Of a stretch of 64,000 bases of DNA, positions 41,790 through 49,886 are shown one piece after another; within the stretch, counting starts at the first letter, position 1, and each line of letters begins with the position of its first letter. The translations under genes were made by a program, and so were the position numbers. This DNA comes from Saprospiraceae bacterium (lineage in GTDB: Bacteria; Bacteroidota; Bacteroidia; Chitinophagales; Saprospiraceae). Location: NCBI GenBank assembly GCA_041392805.1, contig JAWKLJ010000002.1, positions 3,673,001-3,737,000 on the forward strand, written 5' to 3'. The notes beneath the pieces were generated by a model, which had not been told where the DNA came from, ran no database searches, and saw nothing but the letters and a program-made list of their open reading frames with translations.

Positions 41790-42236
41790 GTCAATTTTTA
41801 TCTTTACGACTACTTTCTTCACGGTAGAAGATTCGCTAACATTGATTCCAGGCATATGCAGATCATTAGGAAAAAAAAGCATAAACATCCCCGATTGAAA
41901 TTCAAGGAAATGAGGTTTTACATCATATAAAGCATAGTCCTCTGCTTCGTTAACCGTTACAGGGATTTGATTGGTGAGGGGCGTTATACCAACAAGTTCG
42001 TTGCCTGAGATCATATACTGTAGGTCAATATATTTATGATGCCCTTCTACTTTACTTTCACTTTGGTCTTTGGTTTGGTATTCCATTACTATAGCAAAAA
42101 GTTCATCTTTGTCTATTTCGTGTTTTCCCAATGGGATTTGCGCTAAATCTGTTTCTTTAAGAAAAGCAAAGCCCTTGGCGATTTTAGGGCTTAAGCTTAG
42201 GTATCTTTTGTAATTTTCAATATTGTCTGCTACCAT
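41787..42236 (-). CDS. YhcH/YjgK/YiaL family (DUF386) protein
   Basis: The 149-aa cupin-like protein has the family motifs EGHHKYIDLQYMISGNE and MFMLFFPNDLHMPGI, where the His, Glu and Asp residues bind a metal. Homologues are found in sugar (N-acetylneuraminate, rhamnose) utilisation clusters and may act as sugar epimerases/anomerases or sugar-binding proteins. No such cluster is adjacent here, although a sialate O-acetylesterase lies 8 kb away. The stop codon is formed by the target duplication of element A copy 2. Confidence 0.9.
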   Translation of the reverse strand: MVADNIENYKRYLSLSPKIAKGFAFLKETDLAQIPLGKHEIDKDELFAIVMEYQTKDQSESKVEGHHKYIDLQYMISGNELVGITPLTNQIPVTVNEAEDYALYDVKPHFLEFQSGMFMLFFPNDLHMPGINVSESSTVKKVVVKIKID

Positions 42237-42257
42237 TTTATATTAGCTATTTTGTGC

Positions 42258-42401
42258 GCTGATAATTTTTTATGCGCTTAATCAATTGGGTGGTGAAAAT
42301 AGAAATAATAGATATAATAGGTAAGAAAAATGATTGATTAATTATTGAGCGCGATGATCAAGGTTTTCAGCTGGCTAGAACACAAAAATTGTCAGAGAAC
42401 A
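42258..42401. repeat. Element D, diverged full copy
   Basis: The left arm contains GCTGATAATTTTTTATGCGC and the right arm ends CACAAAAATTGTCAGAGAAC. It fills most of the gap upstream of the cytochrome gene. Confidence 0.5.
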
Positions 42402-42481
42402 AAAAATGATCAACCAATATTAATATATATAATTCCATTATTATCTTTAATGTTCAATTTTCACCATTGAAAAAGTAAAAA

Positions 42482-43075
42482 ATGAATCAATTGATGAAAC
42501 TGGTCCTCGTGCCAATTTTCCTTGCTGTTTGTATAAGTGCTTGTTCAGACAGCAATCAAAACCCTAGTGAAGACCTTTCCCAAGTTAAGGCGACCCCAAA
42601 GGAGAGCAGTGTTGAGCATGGTAAATACCTGGTAGAAATAATGGGTTGCAACGACTGCCATTCTCCCAAAAGAATGGGAGCAAATGGTCCAGAGGTGATT
42701 CCCGAATTGTTGCTGTCGGGTTTTCCATCAGACCGGCCAATTGTAAAATTTGATAGTGAGTTAATTAAAGAAGGCTTTGCCATGTTCTATCCAGACTTGA
42801 CGGCGGGTGCAGGACCTTGGGGTGTAACCTTTGCTGCCAATTTGACACCAGACGAAACAGGTATTGGCAACTGGACCACAGCACAATTCAAAAAAGCACT
42901 CACCGAAGGCAAATATAAAGGACTAGATGGTGGGCGCATGCTTTTACCGCCAATGCCCTGGTTTAATTATATCAATTTGACCGACGAAGATGTCAATGCC
43001 ATCTTTGCTTACTTAAAAAGTATTACGCCCGTCAAAAACTTGGTGCCATCACCTATTACGCCTGACAATATGTAA
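42482..43075 (+). CDS. c-type cytochrome, lipoprotein
   Basis: The 197-aa protein has a lipoprotein signal peptide (LVPIFLAVCISAC, lipobox Cys about residue 20). The heme motif is GCNDCH (about residues 55-60), with Met in LLPPMPWFNY as the likely axial ligand and the usual C-terminal helix LTDEDVNAIFAYLKSI. It is thus a single-heme cytochrome anchored in a membrane by lipid, facing the periplasm or outside. An electron carrier role is likely; partners are not in the window. Confidence 0.92.
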   Translation: MNQLMKLVLVPIFLAVCISACSDSNQNPSEDLSQVKATPKESSVEHGKYLVEIMGCNDCHSPKRMGANGPEVIPELLLSGFPSDRPIVKFDSELIKEGFAMFYPDLTAGAGPWGVTFAANLTPDETGIGNWTTAQFKKALTEGKYKGLDGGRMLLPPMPWFNYINLTDEDVNAIFAYLKSITPVKNLVPSPITPDNM

Positions 43076-43120
43076 TTGATAAGGAATGAAGCGGATGGAA
43101 ACATTAACTTTTCCGCTCCA

Positions 43121-44200
43121 TTACACCCGGTGAAGCTTATAGGGATATACGCCTCCTGCATTCCATTGGCAGACATATAGGTTTTTATCCTCGTCTACAC
43201 AAACATCATGGCAGTGCTTAAAAATGGGTTGATCTTGTAAGACCAACTTCATTTTATCTTTTTTATACTTTGGTTTAGTGCCTCCTGGATTGGAAACGAC
43301 CTTATTCTCTTTATTCAAGATGGTTACAAATCCTTTGTTTTGCAACACGTTATAATTGTCTTTCTCCATTCCAAAACAAACACCCGAATATACATTTTCA
43401 CCGTCGATGACCGGACGGCTGACGAAGGCTCCTGGCAGGTAATAGGTCTCCAGGTATTGGCCGTCAAGGGTAAACCTTTTAAAGGAGTTCTTTATTCTCG
43501 CCGTACACAGTAAGGTAGGATGATTGGGATCACGGGTATCCAGGGTTACGCCATGTACTTGTTTGAATTTGTCTTCTTGCAGGAAGCTATCTCCGCCAAA
43601 CTTCCGGATGAAGTTACCTTTGGAATCGTACTGCAAAATAAATTGAGCACCATAGCCGTCTGCGACATAGATGTCGCCTGTGGGGCCAATCGCGGTTTCG
43701 GTAGGCCTGAAGCTGGCCTTTTCATCATAAGCGCCTATGGAAAAAGGGTGAGCCAATTCCATCAGAATCTGTCCCTTCAGGGTACATTTCACTACCTTGC
43801 CCTGGCCGGGATCGGTGATGTACAGGTATTCCTCCCCTCCTTCGTCATGAATGGTCAGTCCATGCGCACCAGGAAAGCGGAGTGTCCAGCTATCGAGCCA
43901 TTTACCCGACTTATCATAGATGATCAGGTTGTTTTGGGGATGGTCTGTCAATAGGAGTAACCGCCCTTTTTTGTCCATCACCATTTCATGGCAATTTTTC
44001 ACGGGGTATTGCTGGGGGTCAAGGTCTCCCCATGTTTTTTCAAGCCGATACCGAAAATCCCCATGCCCAATGATGGTTTCCTGCATAGCGGGTTTTGCAG
44101 ACAAAATATGAAAAGGAACGACAGACGAAGCCAATAATGTGCCTCCGGTAATGGCCGTTTTTTTGAGGAAACCTCGACGACTGGTATTAGATTTCTTCAT
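43121..44200 (-). CDS. NHL/six-bladed beta-propeller protein with Tat-type signal
   Basis: The N-terminus SRRGFLKKTAITGGTLLASS is a twin-arginine signal, implying export as a folded protein. The 359 residues then repeat NHL-like blades (HEMVMDKKGRLLLLTDHPQN, YITDPGQGKVVKCTLKGQIL, IGPTGDIYVADGYGAQFILQYD, HDVCVDEDKNLYVCQWNAGG). Such proteins resemble the lyase half of peptidylglycine amidating enzymes or act as binding scaffolds. The substrate is unknown. It lies 6 bp downstream of the 161-aa gene and is convergent with the cytochrome gene. Confidence 0.85.
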   Translation of the reverse strand: MKKSNTSRRGFLKKTAITGGTLLASSVVPFHILSAKPAMQETIIGHGDFRYRLEKTWGDLDPQQYPVKNCHEMVMDKKGRLLLLTDHPQNNLIIYDKSGKWLDSWTLRFPGAHGLTIHDEGGEEYLYITDPGQGKVVKCTLKGQILMELAHPFSIGAYDEKASFRPTETAIGPTGDIYVADGYGAQFILQYDSKGNFIRKFGGDSFLQEDKFKQVHGVTLDTRDPNHPTLLCTARIKNSFKRFTLDGQYLETYYLPGAFVSRPVIDGENVYSGVCFGMEKDNYNVLQNKGFVTILNKENKVVSNPGGTKPKYKKDKMKLVLQDQPIFKHCHDVCVDEDKNLYVCQWNAGGVYPYKLHRV

Positions 44201-44206
44201 TTATCT

Positions 44207-44692
44207 TTACTTCTTCTGATAGTCAATAAACAAGCCACATTCCAGCGGATAATCTTTTTGGAAATCTGGTTCACCAGAGAGGCTGGCCAAGGTTTTTGCT
44301 TCGCGGCGGATAGGTGGAATATCCCAATCGCCATCCCAACAGCAATACCATTCTAGGTCACTTTCTGCCAAGGCGGTTTGTAAGTAGTTAAAGTATTCGC
44401 AAAGGGCCTGTTTCTTTAGTTCGTATTCTTCCACCCAGGCTTTCCACATTTCTGGCGTCAGGTCTTCGGAGAATTCCGGTGTCTCTTCCAATTCCATTTC
44501 AAAATTTAATTGAAAGTACAGGGCGCAGGCGCAACCTGTTGTGGAACCAAATTCAACGATATAGGGTTTGCTAAACCATTGCTGTACAGGGTGGTTCGCC
44601 CTTAGAGTCCATGCCCGAAAACCCTGTTGGCCTTCTGGGATTTGTCGGATAGGAAGGGGTTGATCAGAAGCAAGAAATACGCAGTAGCACAT
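44207..44692 (-). CDS. Hypothetical protein, Cys/Trp-rich, 161 aa
   Basis: Starts MCYCVFLASDQPLPIRQIPE, contains GSTTGCACALYFQLN and YCCWDGDWDIPPIRREAKTL. It has eight or so Cys and many Trp, without a signal peptide or a clear metal motif. The family is unknown to me. It is 6 bp upstream of the propeller gene and co-directional, so probably in one transcript. Confidence 0.75.
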   Translation of the reverse strand: MCYCVFLASDQPLPIRQIPEGQQGFRAWTLRANHPVQQWFSKPYIVEFGSTTGCACALYFQLNFEMELEETPEFSEDLTPEMWKAWVEEYELKKQALCEYFNYLQTALAESDLEWYCCWDGDWDIPPIRREAKTLASLSGEPDFQKDYPLECGLFIDYQKK

Positions 44693-44806
44693 TATAATAG
44701 TGATTGGTCTTCTTTTTAGTCAACTTTTTTGCTTTAGAATTGGTTCCTTAGAAATGGAAATTGTCGGTTATCTACCATTGCATTTATTTTCGAGCAGAAA
44801 TCACTT

Positions 44807-45445
44807 CTAAAGCTTAAATTCTCGTATATATTTTTTCTCGGTGTATACCATATAGGCTGTGCCAAAAAGGACAGGCACTAAAAAATTCAAGGCAATATTC
44901 CCAAAGATATCTTGGATCGAAGTGAACGCAGAAAGCGCAGCAATGTAAGATACTATCATCCTGGCAGAATGATTGAAAAACCAGTCCATTTTGCCAAAAT
45001 TTTTCTTTTGGATTGGCTTTTCCAAAATATATCTCGATACATCCTGGGTGGTAGAAAGTCCAAATAAAAGCCCAAATACCAATGATATAATGGCGAAATT
45101 AAGGTTGCCGACGAAGTATAGTTTTACAGCATAGTACAATAATATAAGGGAAAACAATAATCCTGCTAGCATAAAGGCTTTATCGTACCATTTCATCGGC
45201 TTTTCCTTCAACACGGCGAACCGAAATCCGGTAAATACATAGTAAAAACCAAATAGGCCAATGATGGTAATAAATAAATCACCGATATAGGCCCCAGAGC
45301 ATAACAAACCAATCCAGCTGAAGAAATAAACCCTTCCCAAACGACGGTGATTTTTCCCTCCTCGCTTTAGTACAAATTGTAATAAGCCTATGCAAAAAAC
45401 GATCAAGCCAAGTAAAGCATGAACGTATACAACAGTATCTCTCAT
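44807..45445 (-). CDS. DUF2306-like membrane protein
   Basis: The 212-aa protein has six or seven transmembrane helices. It starts with VYVHALLGLIVFCIGLLQFVL followed by GGKNHRRLGRVYFFSWIGLL, a His-Arg-Arg-Leu-Gly motif typical of DUF2306 and related small cytochrome-like membrane proteins, and has another His in DWFFNHSARMIVSYIAALSAF. Heme binding is possible but not shown. Transcribed alone. Confidence 0.75.
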   Translation of the reverse strand: MRDTVVYVHALLGLIVFCIGLLQFVLKRGGKNHRRLGRVYFFSWIGLLCSGAYIGDLFITIIGLFGFYYVFTGFRFAVLKEKPMKWYDKAFMLAGLLFSLILLYYAVKLYFVGNLNFAIISLVFGLLFGLSTTQDVSRYILEKPIQKKNFGKMDWFFNHSARMIVSYIAALSAFTSIQDIFGNIALNFLVPVLFGTAYMVYTEKKYIREFKL

Positions 45446-45500
45446 GTCTGATAAAATTTAGTTGAATGTCAAATCAAGCATATTCTGCAACCAGTGTGGA

Positions 45501-45530
45501 TTAAACATACAAAAATTGTCAGAAAACCCG
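45501..45530. repeat. Element D, half copy
   Basis: TTAAACATACAAAAATTGTCAGAAAAC matches the conserved arm CAAAAATTGTCAG. It lies in the 284-bp gap between divergent genes, which otherwise shows no named signal. Confidence 0.4.
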
Positions 45531-45729
45531 AAAAATGAATAATGCGGTTAAATTAGTGTAACTTTAGTGCTGGATTATTTAGCTGTTGCTATTAATTATA
45601 CGCCTCGCTACCTTGTAGTGAACACCAAAGGTCCTTTTCTTTTGACAAACTAGTCATCAACTTAATGCCTGATCGCTAGTAAATAAACCTTTCTACACAT
45701 CTTATCACGCCATCTCGCTCATTTCATTA

Positions 45730-46908
45730 ATGACGTTTGGCATCATTTTAAACGAGAATCATATGGTTTTATCCCAAATAGGGGTTATCGGAACATCTAA
45801 AAAAGTGGACGAAAGACGTGTCCCTATTCATCCAGAACATTTACAAAGGCTGCCAGAAAATATTCGCAGGCAGCTCATTTTTGAAAAAGGATATGGCGCA
45901 CCTTTTAATATGGAAGATGAAGAAATCGTTGAGCAAACTGGCGGAATAGCTGCCCGCGCTGAGCTCTTATCCGATCTTGGATCGGTCATCATTGCCAAAC
46001 CAATGCTATCGGATTTAAAAGCTTTGAAAGAAGGTGGAATGCTTTGGGGCTACCCTCATTGTGCCCAGCAAATGCAAATTACACAAACTGCTATCGATAG
46101 AAAATTGACCTTAATTGCTTTTGAAGATATGTTTGTTTGGAATCCAAATGGACAGATCGGCAGGCATACTTTCTATAAGAACAACGAAATGGCGGGTTAT
46201 TGTGCGGTCATACATGCCTTGCAATTGAAAGGGATAGATGGACACTATGGAAACCAAAGAAAGGTGATTATTTTTAGTTTTGGTGCCGTTAGCAGAGGGG
46301 CCATTTATGCCTTAAAAGCGCATGGCTTTAGGGATATCACCATTTGTATCCAAAGACCTGACCATGAAGTCAGAGAAGAAGTACTGGATGTGAATTATGT
46401 GCGGATCCAAAAGGGAGAAGCCAATGAGCCTCGGCTAAAAGTAGTGGAACATGATGGATCAGAACGGCCGCTTTTGGATTTAATCAGTGAATCCGAGATC
46501 ATCATTAATGGCACCTTTCAGGACACGGATGATCCCATCGATTTTGTCCTTGAAGAAGAGAAGTCCAGGCTAAAGGCTGGTACCCTGATTATAGATGTGA
46601 GCTGTGACGAAGGCATGGGATTTTATTTTGCCAAGCCCACCACTTTCAAAAACCCGATCATAGCTGTCGATCATATCGATTATTATGCTGTCGACCATAC
46701 CCCCAGCTACTTCTGGGAAAGTGCATCAAGGTCCATTTCTGCTGCCCTGATTGTACATTTACCTTCAGTGGTTGGTGGCCGCGCAAGTTGGATGCAAAAT
46801 ACAACCATCAAAAATGCAATCAATATAGATCGAGGAGTCGTTGTAAAAGATACGATCCTTAGTTTTCAAAAGCGTGAAACGGCGTTTCCACATTTAGTGA
46901 AAATGTAA
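45730..46908 (+). CDS. Alanine dehydrogenase/N5-(carboxyethyl)ornithine synthase-like protein
   Basis: The 392-aa protein has an N-terminal substrate domain (IGVIGTSKKVDERRVPIHPEHL, where Lys and Arg bind the keto acid) and an NAD(P)-binding domain (KVIIFSFGAVSRGAIYALKAHGF, a G-x-x-x-x-G-type loop). The long similarity to N5-(carboxyethyl)ornithine synthase includes FEDMFVWNPNGQIGRHTFYKNNEMAGYCAV and LIIDVSCDEGMGFYFAKPTTF. It probably reductively condenses a keto acid with an amino acid or reduces pyruvate to alanine. The likely start may be the internal Met at 45763 (MVLSQIGVIG). Isolated gene. Confidence 0.85.
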   Translation: MTFGIILNENHMVLSQIGVIGTSKKVDERRVPIHPEHLQRLPENIRRQLIFEKGYGAPFNMEDEEIVEQTGGIAARAELLSDLGSVIIAKPMLSDLKALKEGGMLWGYPHCAQQMQITQTAIDRKLTLIAFEDMFVWNPNGQIGRHTFYKNNEMAGYCAVIHALQLKGIDGHYGNQRKVIIFSFGAVSRGAIYALKAHGFRDITICIQRPDHEVREEVLDVNYVRIQKGEANEPRLKVVEHDGSERPLLDLISESEIIINGTFQDTDDPIDFVLEEEKSRLKAGTLIIDVSCDEGMGFYFAKPTTFKNPIIAVDHIDYYAVDHTPSYFWESASRSISAALIVHLPSVVGGRASWMQNTTIKNAINIDRGVVVKDTILSFQKRETAFPHLVKM

Positions 46909-46917
46909 TTATCCTCT

Positions 46918-48465
46918 CTACTGTGCTGCCACCCTTTCATACTTTAACAACTTACTGGCCCAAGGAATAAAGTATTGAAAGTTGGGCGCATCTGTATGTC
47001 CGCCATCGTGCTGACGCCAGGCTAGTTCTCCCTCCAGCATATCCGTCAGCATGGGCGGCATTTGTTCCGTTAAATAATTATTAGAGACACCGATATCACG
47101 TGCGCCTAACAATTTGAAAACTGAACCTGCTGCTACAGTAGCCATATAACTGCCCTTTTGATCCAGCCATTTGGCATCACCTTTCTCGGGTATGCCATAA
47201 CTGATGAAGGTTAAACGAGGAGCACATAAGGCAATCAATTCGTGGGAGTCAACAGGGAGGTCGCATCCCGTTTTACTGCCAAAACTGGCTGCTGCGGCGC
47301 CATACTTTAGATAATTGCCTGCCATCCAGTGGTATTCCCCTGCTCCGGTAAGGTTTTCTACGGCTTCTCCGAAGATACGGCGATGGAGCGCCGCCCCTCC
47401 TTTGCCCGATGAACCGATCAAGCCAAGGGCAAAGCGTTCTTCAAAAGCAAGGGTAACCAGTGCTGCTTTGCCATAACGTGACACGCCTTCAATGCCTACT
47501 TTAGTGGCATCTACTAAAGCATCCGTTTCCAGGTAATCGAGGCCGCGCGCAGCCCCCCAGCCCCAGGCACGAAGGGAGCCCCAATCATCAGGCTTGCGAG
47601 GTTGCCCCTTGTTGACCAAACCAATGATTCCTCTTGTAAGACCAGCACCGTTATCTGCCTGAATACTCCTGGGGTCAATGGTTACATAGCCCCAGCCCGC
47701 TGCTAACAATTGCTCTGTGGGTGGAGAATCACCCGTGACCGGAGGGGCAAAGAAACTTGGACGGGGTAATCTTGTGATAGGGGTATATGCAGGGTATTGA
47801 TCAAAGATTTCCTTCATCTCAGGGTTATAATGGATCATCATCTCTTTAAAGGTCGCATTCAGTTTTTCCATGTCTTCTGGTGACGGTTGTGCGGGAGAAG
47901 GAAAGGATGGGCGACCAAACATCATCAGCACCGGAACAGGGCCTTTGACATTGGTGGGCACGACAAGCATCATTTCAATGTCAACGTTAATTAATGGGTA
48001 TTCGCTATTGTCAACATGTCCGATGATTTGTTTAGCGATAACCGGTGTGCGTCCTACCAACTCTTTGTCCGTAATTTTTACCGTCCATGTTACCTTTGGA
48101 ACATTGTTTGGAACGCGGCCGTACATTTCGCGTGTTATGTCTTCCAGCAATTCTGGTCGCCTTTGTTTCCACCAGATGTCTGCTGAGGTAACCTTTGTAC
48201 CTCCTTTGGTGGTGAGTACATCCGGTAGGTCAGGACAAGGATTGGCGATTGACTCATCATAATTGGCATGGTTAGGCGCTGATTCATTGCCGCTGGCACC
48301 GGGCCTCAGCTTGGTAATGCCCAGTTGTTGCATCATGTGTGCATGGTCCTCTTGGGCCGTATAGTTTACAAGACTAGGATATTTACTACTATCTATTTTA
48401 ACTGCCTGGCCAGTTGCCAGTTGCCCTATCCATAATGTAACGAATAAAAATAGAAGCTTTTTCAT
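46918..48465 (-). CDS. Glucuronoyl esterase-like (CE15) exported hydrolase
   Basis: The 515-aa protein begins with a signal peptide (MKKLLFLFVTLWIGQLATGQ). It is an alpha/beta hydrolase with the CE15 nucleophile motif G-V-S-R-Y-G-K-A-A (usual G-C-S-R-x-G-K), here Cys to Val, and a C-terminal DGGHTDAPNF holding the catalytic His. Relatives cleave ester bonds between glucuronic acid of xylan and lignin, or act as pectin/xylan esterases. It is encoded with other extracellular polysaccharide functions such as the nearby sialate esterase. Convergent with the CEOS-like gene at 9 bp. Confidence 0.85.
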   Translation of the reverse strand: MKKLLFLFVTLWIGQLATGQAVKIDSSKYPSLVNYTAQEDHAHMMQQLGITKLRPGASGNESAPNHANYDESIANPCPDLPDVLTTKGGTKVTSADIWWKQRRPELLEDITREMYGRVPNNVPKVTWTVKITDKELVGRTPVIAKQIIGHVDNSEYPLINVDIEMMLVVPTNVKGPVPVLMMFGRPSFPSPAQPSPEDMEKLNATFKEMMIHYNPEMKEIFDQYPAYTPITRLPRPSFFAPPVTGDSPPTEQLLAAGWGYVTIDPRSIQADNGAGLTRGIIGLVNKGQPRKPDDWGSLRAWGWGAARGLDYLETDALVDATKVGIEGVSRYGKAALVTLAFEERFALGLIGSSGKGGAALHRRIFGEAVENLTGAGEYHWMAGNYLKYGAAAASFGSKTGCDLPVDSHELIALCAPRLTFISYGIPEKGDAKWLDQKGSYMATVAAGSVFKLLGARDIGVSNNYLTEQMPPMLTDMLEGELAWRQHDGGHTDAPNFQYFIPWASKLLKYERVAAQ

Positions 48466-48523
48466 TTACTTGTTTTTTGTTGGCGATTAAATGCAATGAA
48501 ACACACATCCTATTTCATAGAAG

Positions 48524-49039
48524 TTAGTCAATCATTTCCAGCAATTTATTAATCGTATTCAAATTTCTTGCAGTCATGGTAACTTTTGTGAAGGCTTTCC
48601 CCATTTTTTCAACCAGCTTTGAACGACCAATGCCATCCGGTGCATACAAATAAAACACCTTGTCGATGAGCTTATATTCCTCTGAATCGGCTTTGAGTTC
48701 CTCCAACAAAGCATAATTAATGGTTGGTTCTTCCTCACAGAAGAAAAAATGGACGGTTTTACCTACATCAGTTTGGTAGGGGTTATTGGCCACCGCCGCT
48801 TTGAAGTCGGCCGTGCTCAAAATAAAAGCGTAAGGCTTGAAACCAAAGTGTTGTTCAATCAACTCGCTGATCTCATCTTTGGGTTTTGTTGAACTTTGAA
48901 AAACCACATTTCCGCTTTGGATATATGTTTTTACTTTCGTAAAACCGCTTGCCTCCATCAGCCTGGTGAGTTCCTTCATGGGAACAATGTGTTTGCCACC
49001 TACATTGATGCCACGTAATAATGCAATCCAAGTTTTCAT
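48524..49039 (-). CDS. DUF1697 family protein
   Basis: The 171-aa protein starts MKTWIALLRGINVGGKHIVPMKELTRLMEASGF and has FTKVKTYIQSGNVVFQS, the two hallmark motifs of DUF1697. No catalytic residues are known for this family, and its function is unknown. Complete, with the normal length. Transcribed on its own. Confidence 0.92.
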   Translation of the reverse strand: MKTWIALLRGINVGGKHIVPMKELTRLMEASGFTKVKTYIQSGNVVFQSSTKPKDEISELIEQHFGFKPYAFILSTADFKAAVANNPYQTDVGKTVHFFFCEEEPTINYALLEELKADSEEYKLIDKVFYLYAPDGIGRSKLVEKMGKAFTKVTMTARNLNTINKLLEMID

Positions 49040-49164
49040 AAGTTATTGTTTTACCATTACTAAGTATACCTTCCAAGTATTGGCACGAAAATAATGGGGT
49101 CATTTTTTGTACACTAGCGTCAAGGCGAATAAATACACCGTCAACTCATAAAGTCTAATGATTA

Positions 49165-49773
49165 TTAACCTTCAGCTGCTTTTTTCCTTATCCTTTCTAT
49201 TCTAAATATTTCCAATTTTTTCTGTAATTCAACAACATTGGGGATCATTTCAAATGTCGGATAAAATCTTTTTTTTCCTGTTTCAAAATCATGGGTAAAA
49301 AAATTGAATGGAGTTTTAGGCAAAAAATGAAGTACGCCACTTTTATCCCCATATTCTTCATAGGTTATTTGTCCAACATCTGCAAAATCAATAAAATGGA
49401 TGCTTTTCTTTCCCCACCACCAAAGTTGAAAAAAGACTCTATTCTTTGTGAATGCATATTGGGTATGCTTCTTCCTTTCGTGCTTTAAGATATCAGGAAT
49501 TACAATTATAGCCAAGCCAATTATCATCGTAAGCGCAAATGCCACCCAATTGCCCTGCCGATAGAATACGTAACCAAAAATCAACATCCCTCCAAATACA
49601 AATCCAAGAATGCTTGTTGCGCCAGTCATCACATCATAGTGCCCACCTAATTCAAATAAAGTTAAACTAAATTTAGGATTGGGTTTCCCTTCCCATTCAA
49701 TTCCTTCTTGCTCAAACAAATAGGCTTGAATACTTTGTTCAAAATCATTGTCGAGTATTTTTTCAGGCTCCAT
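49165..49773 (-). CDS. Membrane protein with PH-like domain
   Basis: I prefer the internal ATG at 49773 (MEPEKILDNDFEQSIQAYLF), which is preceded by AAAGGAAAAA; the frame is open to 49827 into the element C hairpin. The 202-aa protein has two transmembrane helices in the first half (SILGFVFGGMLIFGYVFY, WVAFALTMIIGLAIIVIP) and then a bacterial PH-like domain (YAFTKNRVFFQLWWWGKKSI, HFIDFADVGQITYEEYGDK), as in YdbT/bPH2-type proteins. Function unknown. Confidence 0.75.
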   Translation of the reverse strand: MEPEKILDNDFEQSIQAYLFEQEGIEWEGKPNPKFSLTLFELGGHYDVMTGATSILGFVFGGMLIFGYVFYRQGNWVAFALTMIIGLAIIVIPDILKHERKKHTQYAFTKNRVFFQLWWWGKKSIHFIDFADVGQITYEEYGDKSGVLHFLPKTPFNFFTHDFETGKKRFYPTFEMIPNVVELQKKLEIFRIERIRKKAAEG

Positions 49774-49826
49774 TTTTTCCTTTAAATTTTGTGAATGGTT
49801 CGTCCAAATGAAAATATAAGGGGGCA

Positions 49827-49875
49827 AGACATCAGAAGTTTATCCCAGGAGCACCATAGGAAACTTCTGATGTCT
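49827..49875. repeat. Element C hairpin, copy 2, directly after the sialate esterase gene
   Basis: AGACATCAGAAGTTT (49827-49841) is perfectly complementary to AAACTTCTGATGTCT (49861-49875). The loop CCCAGGAGCACC corresponds to CCAGGTGCCCC of copy 1. It lies 11 bp beyond the stop of the minus-strand sialate esterase. Confidence 0.75.
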
Positions 49876-49886
49876 GAGACAAGGTA

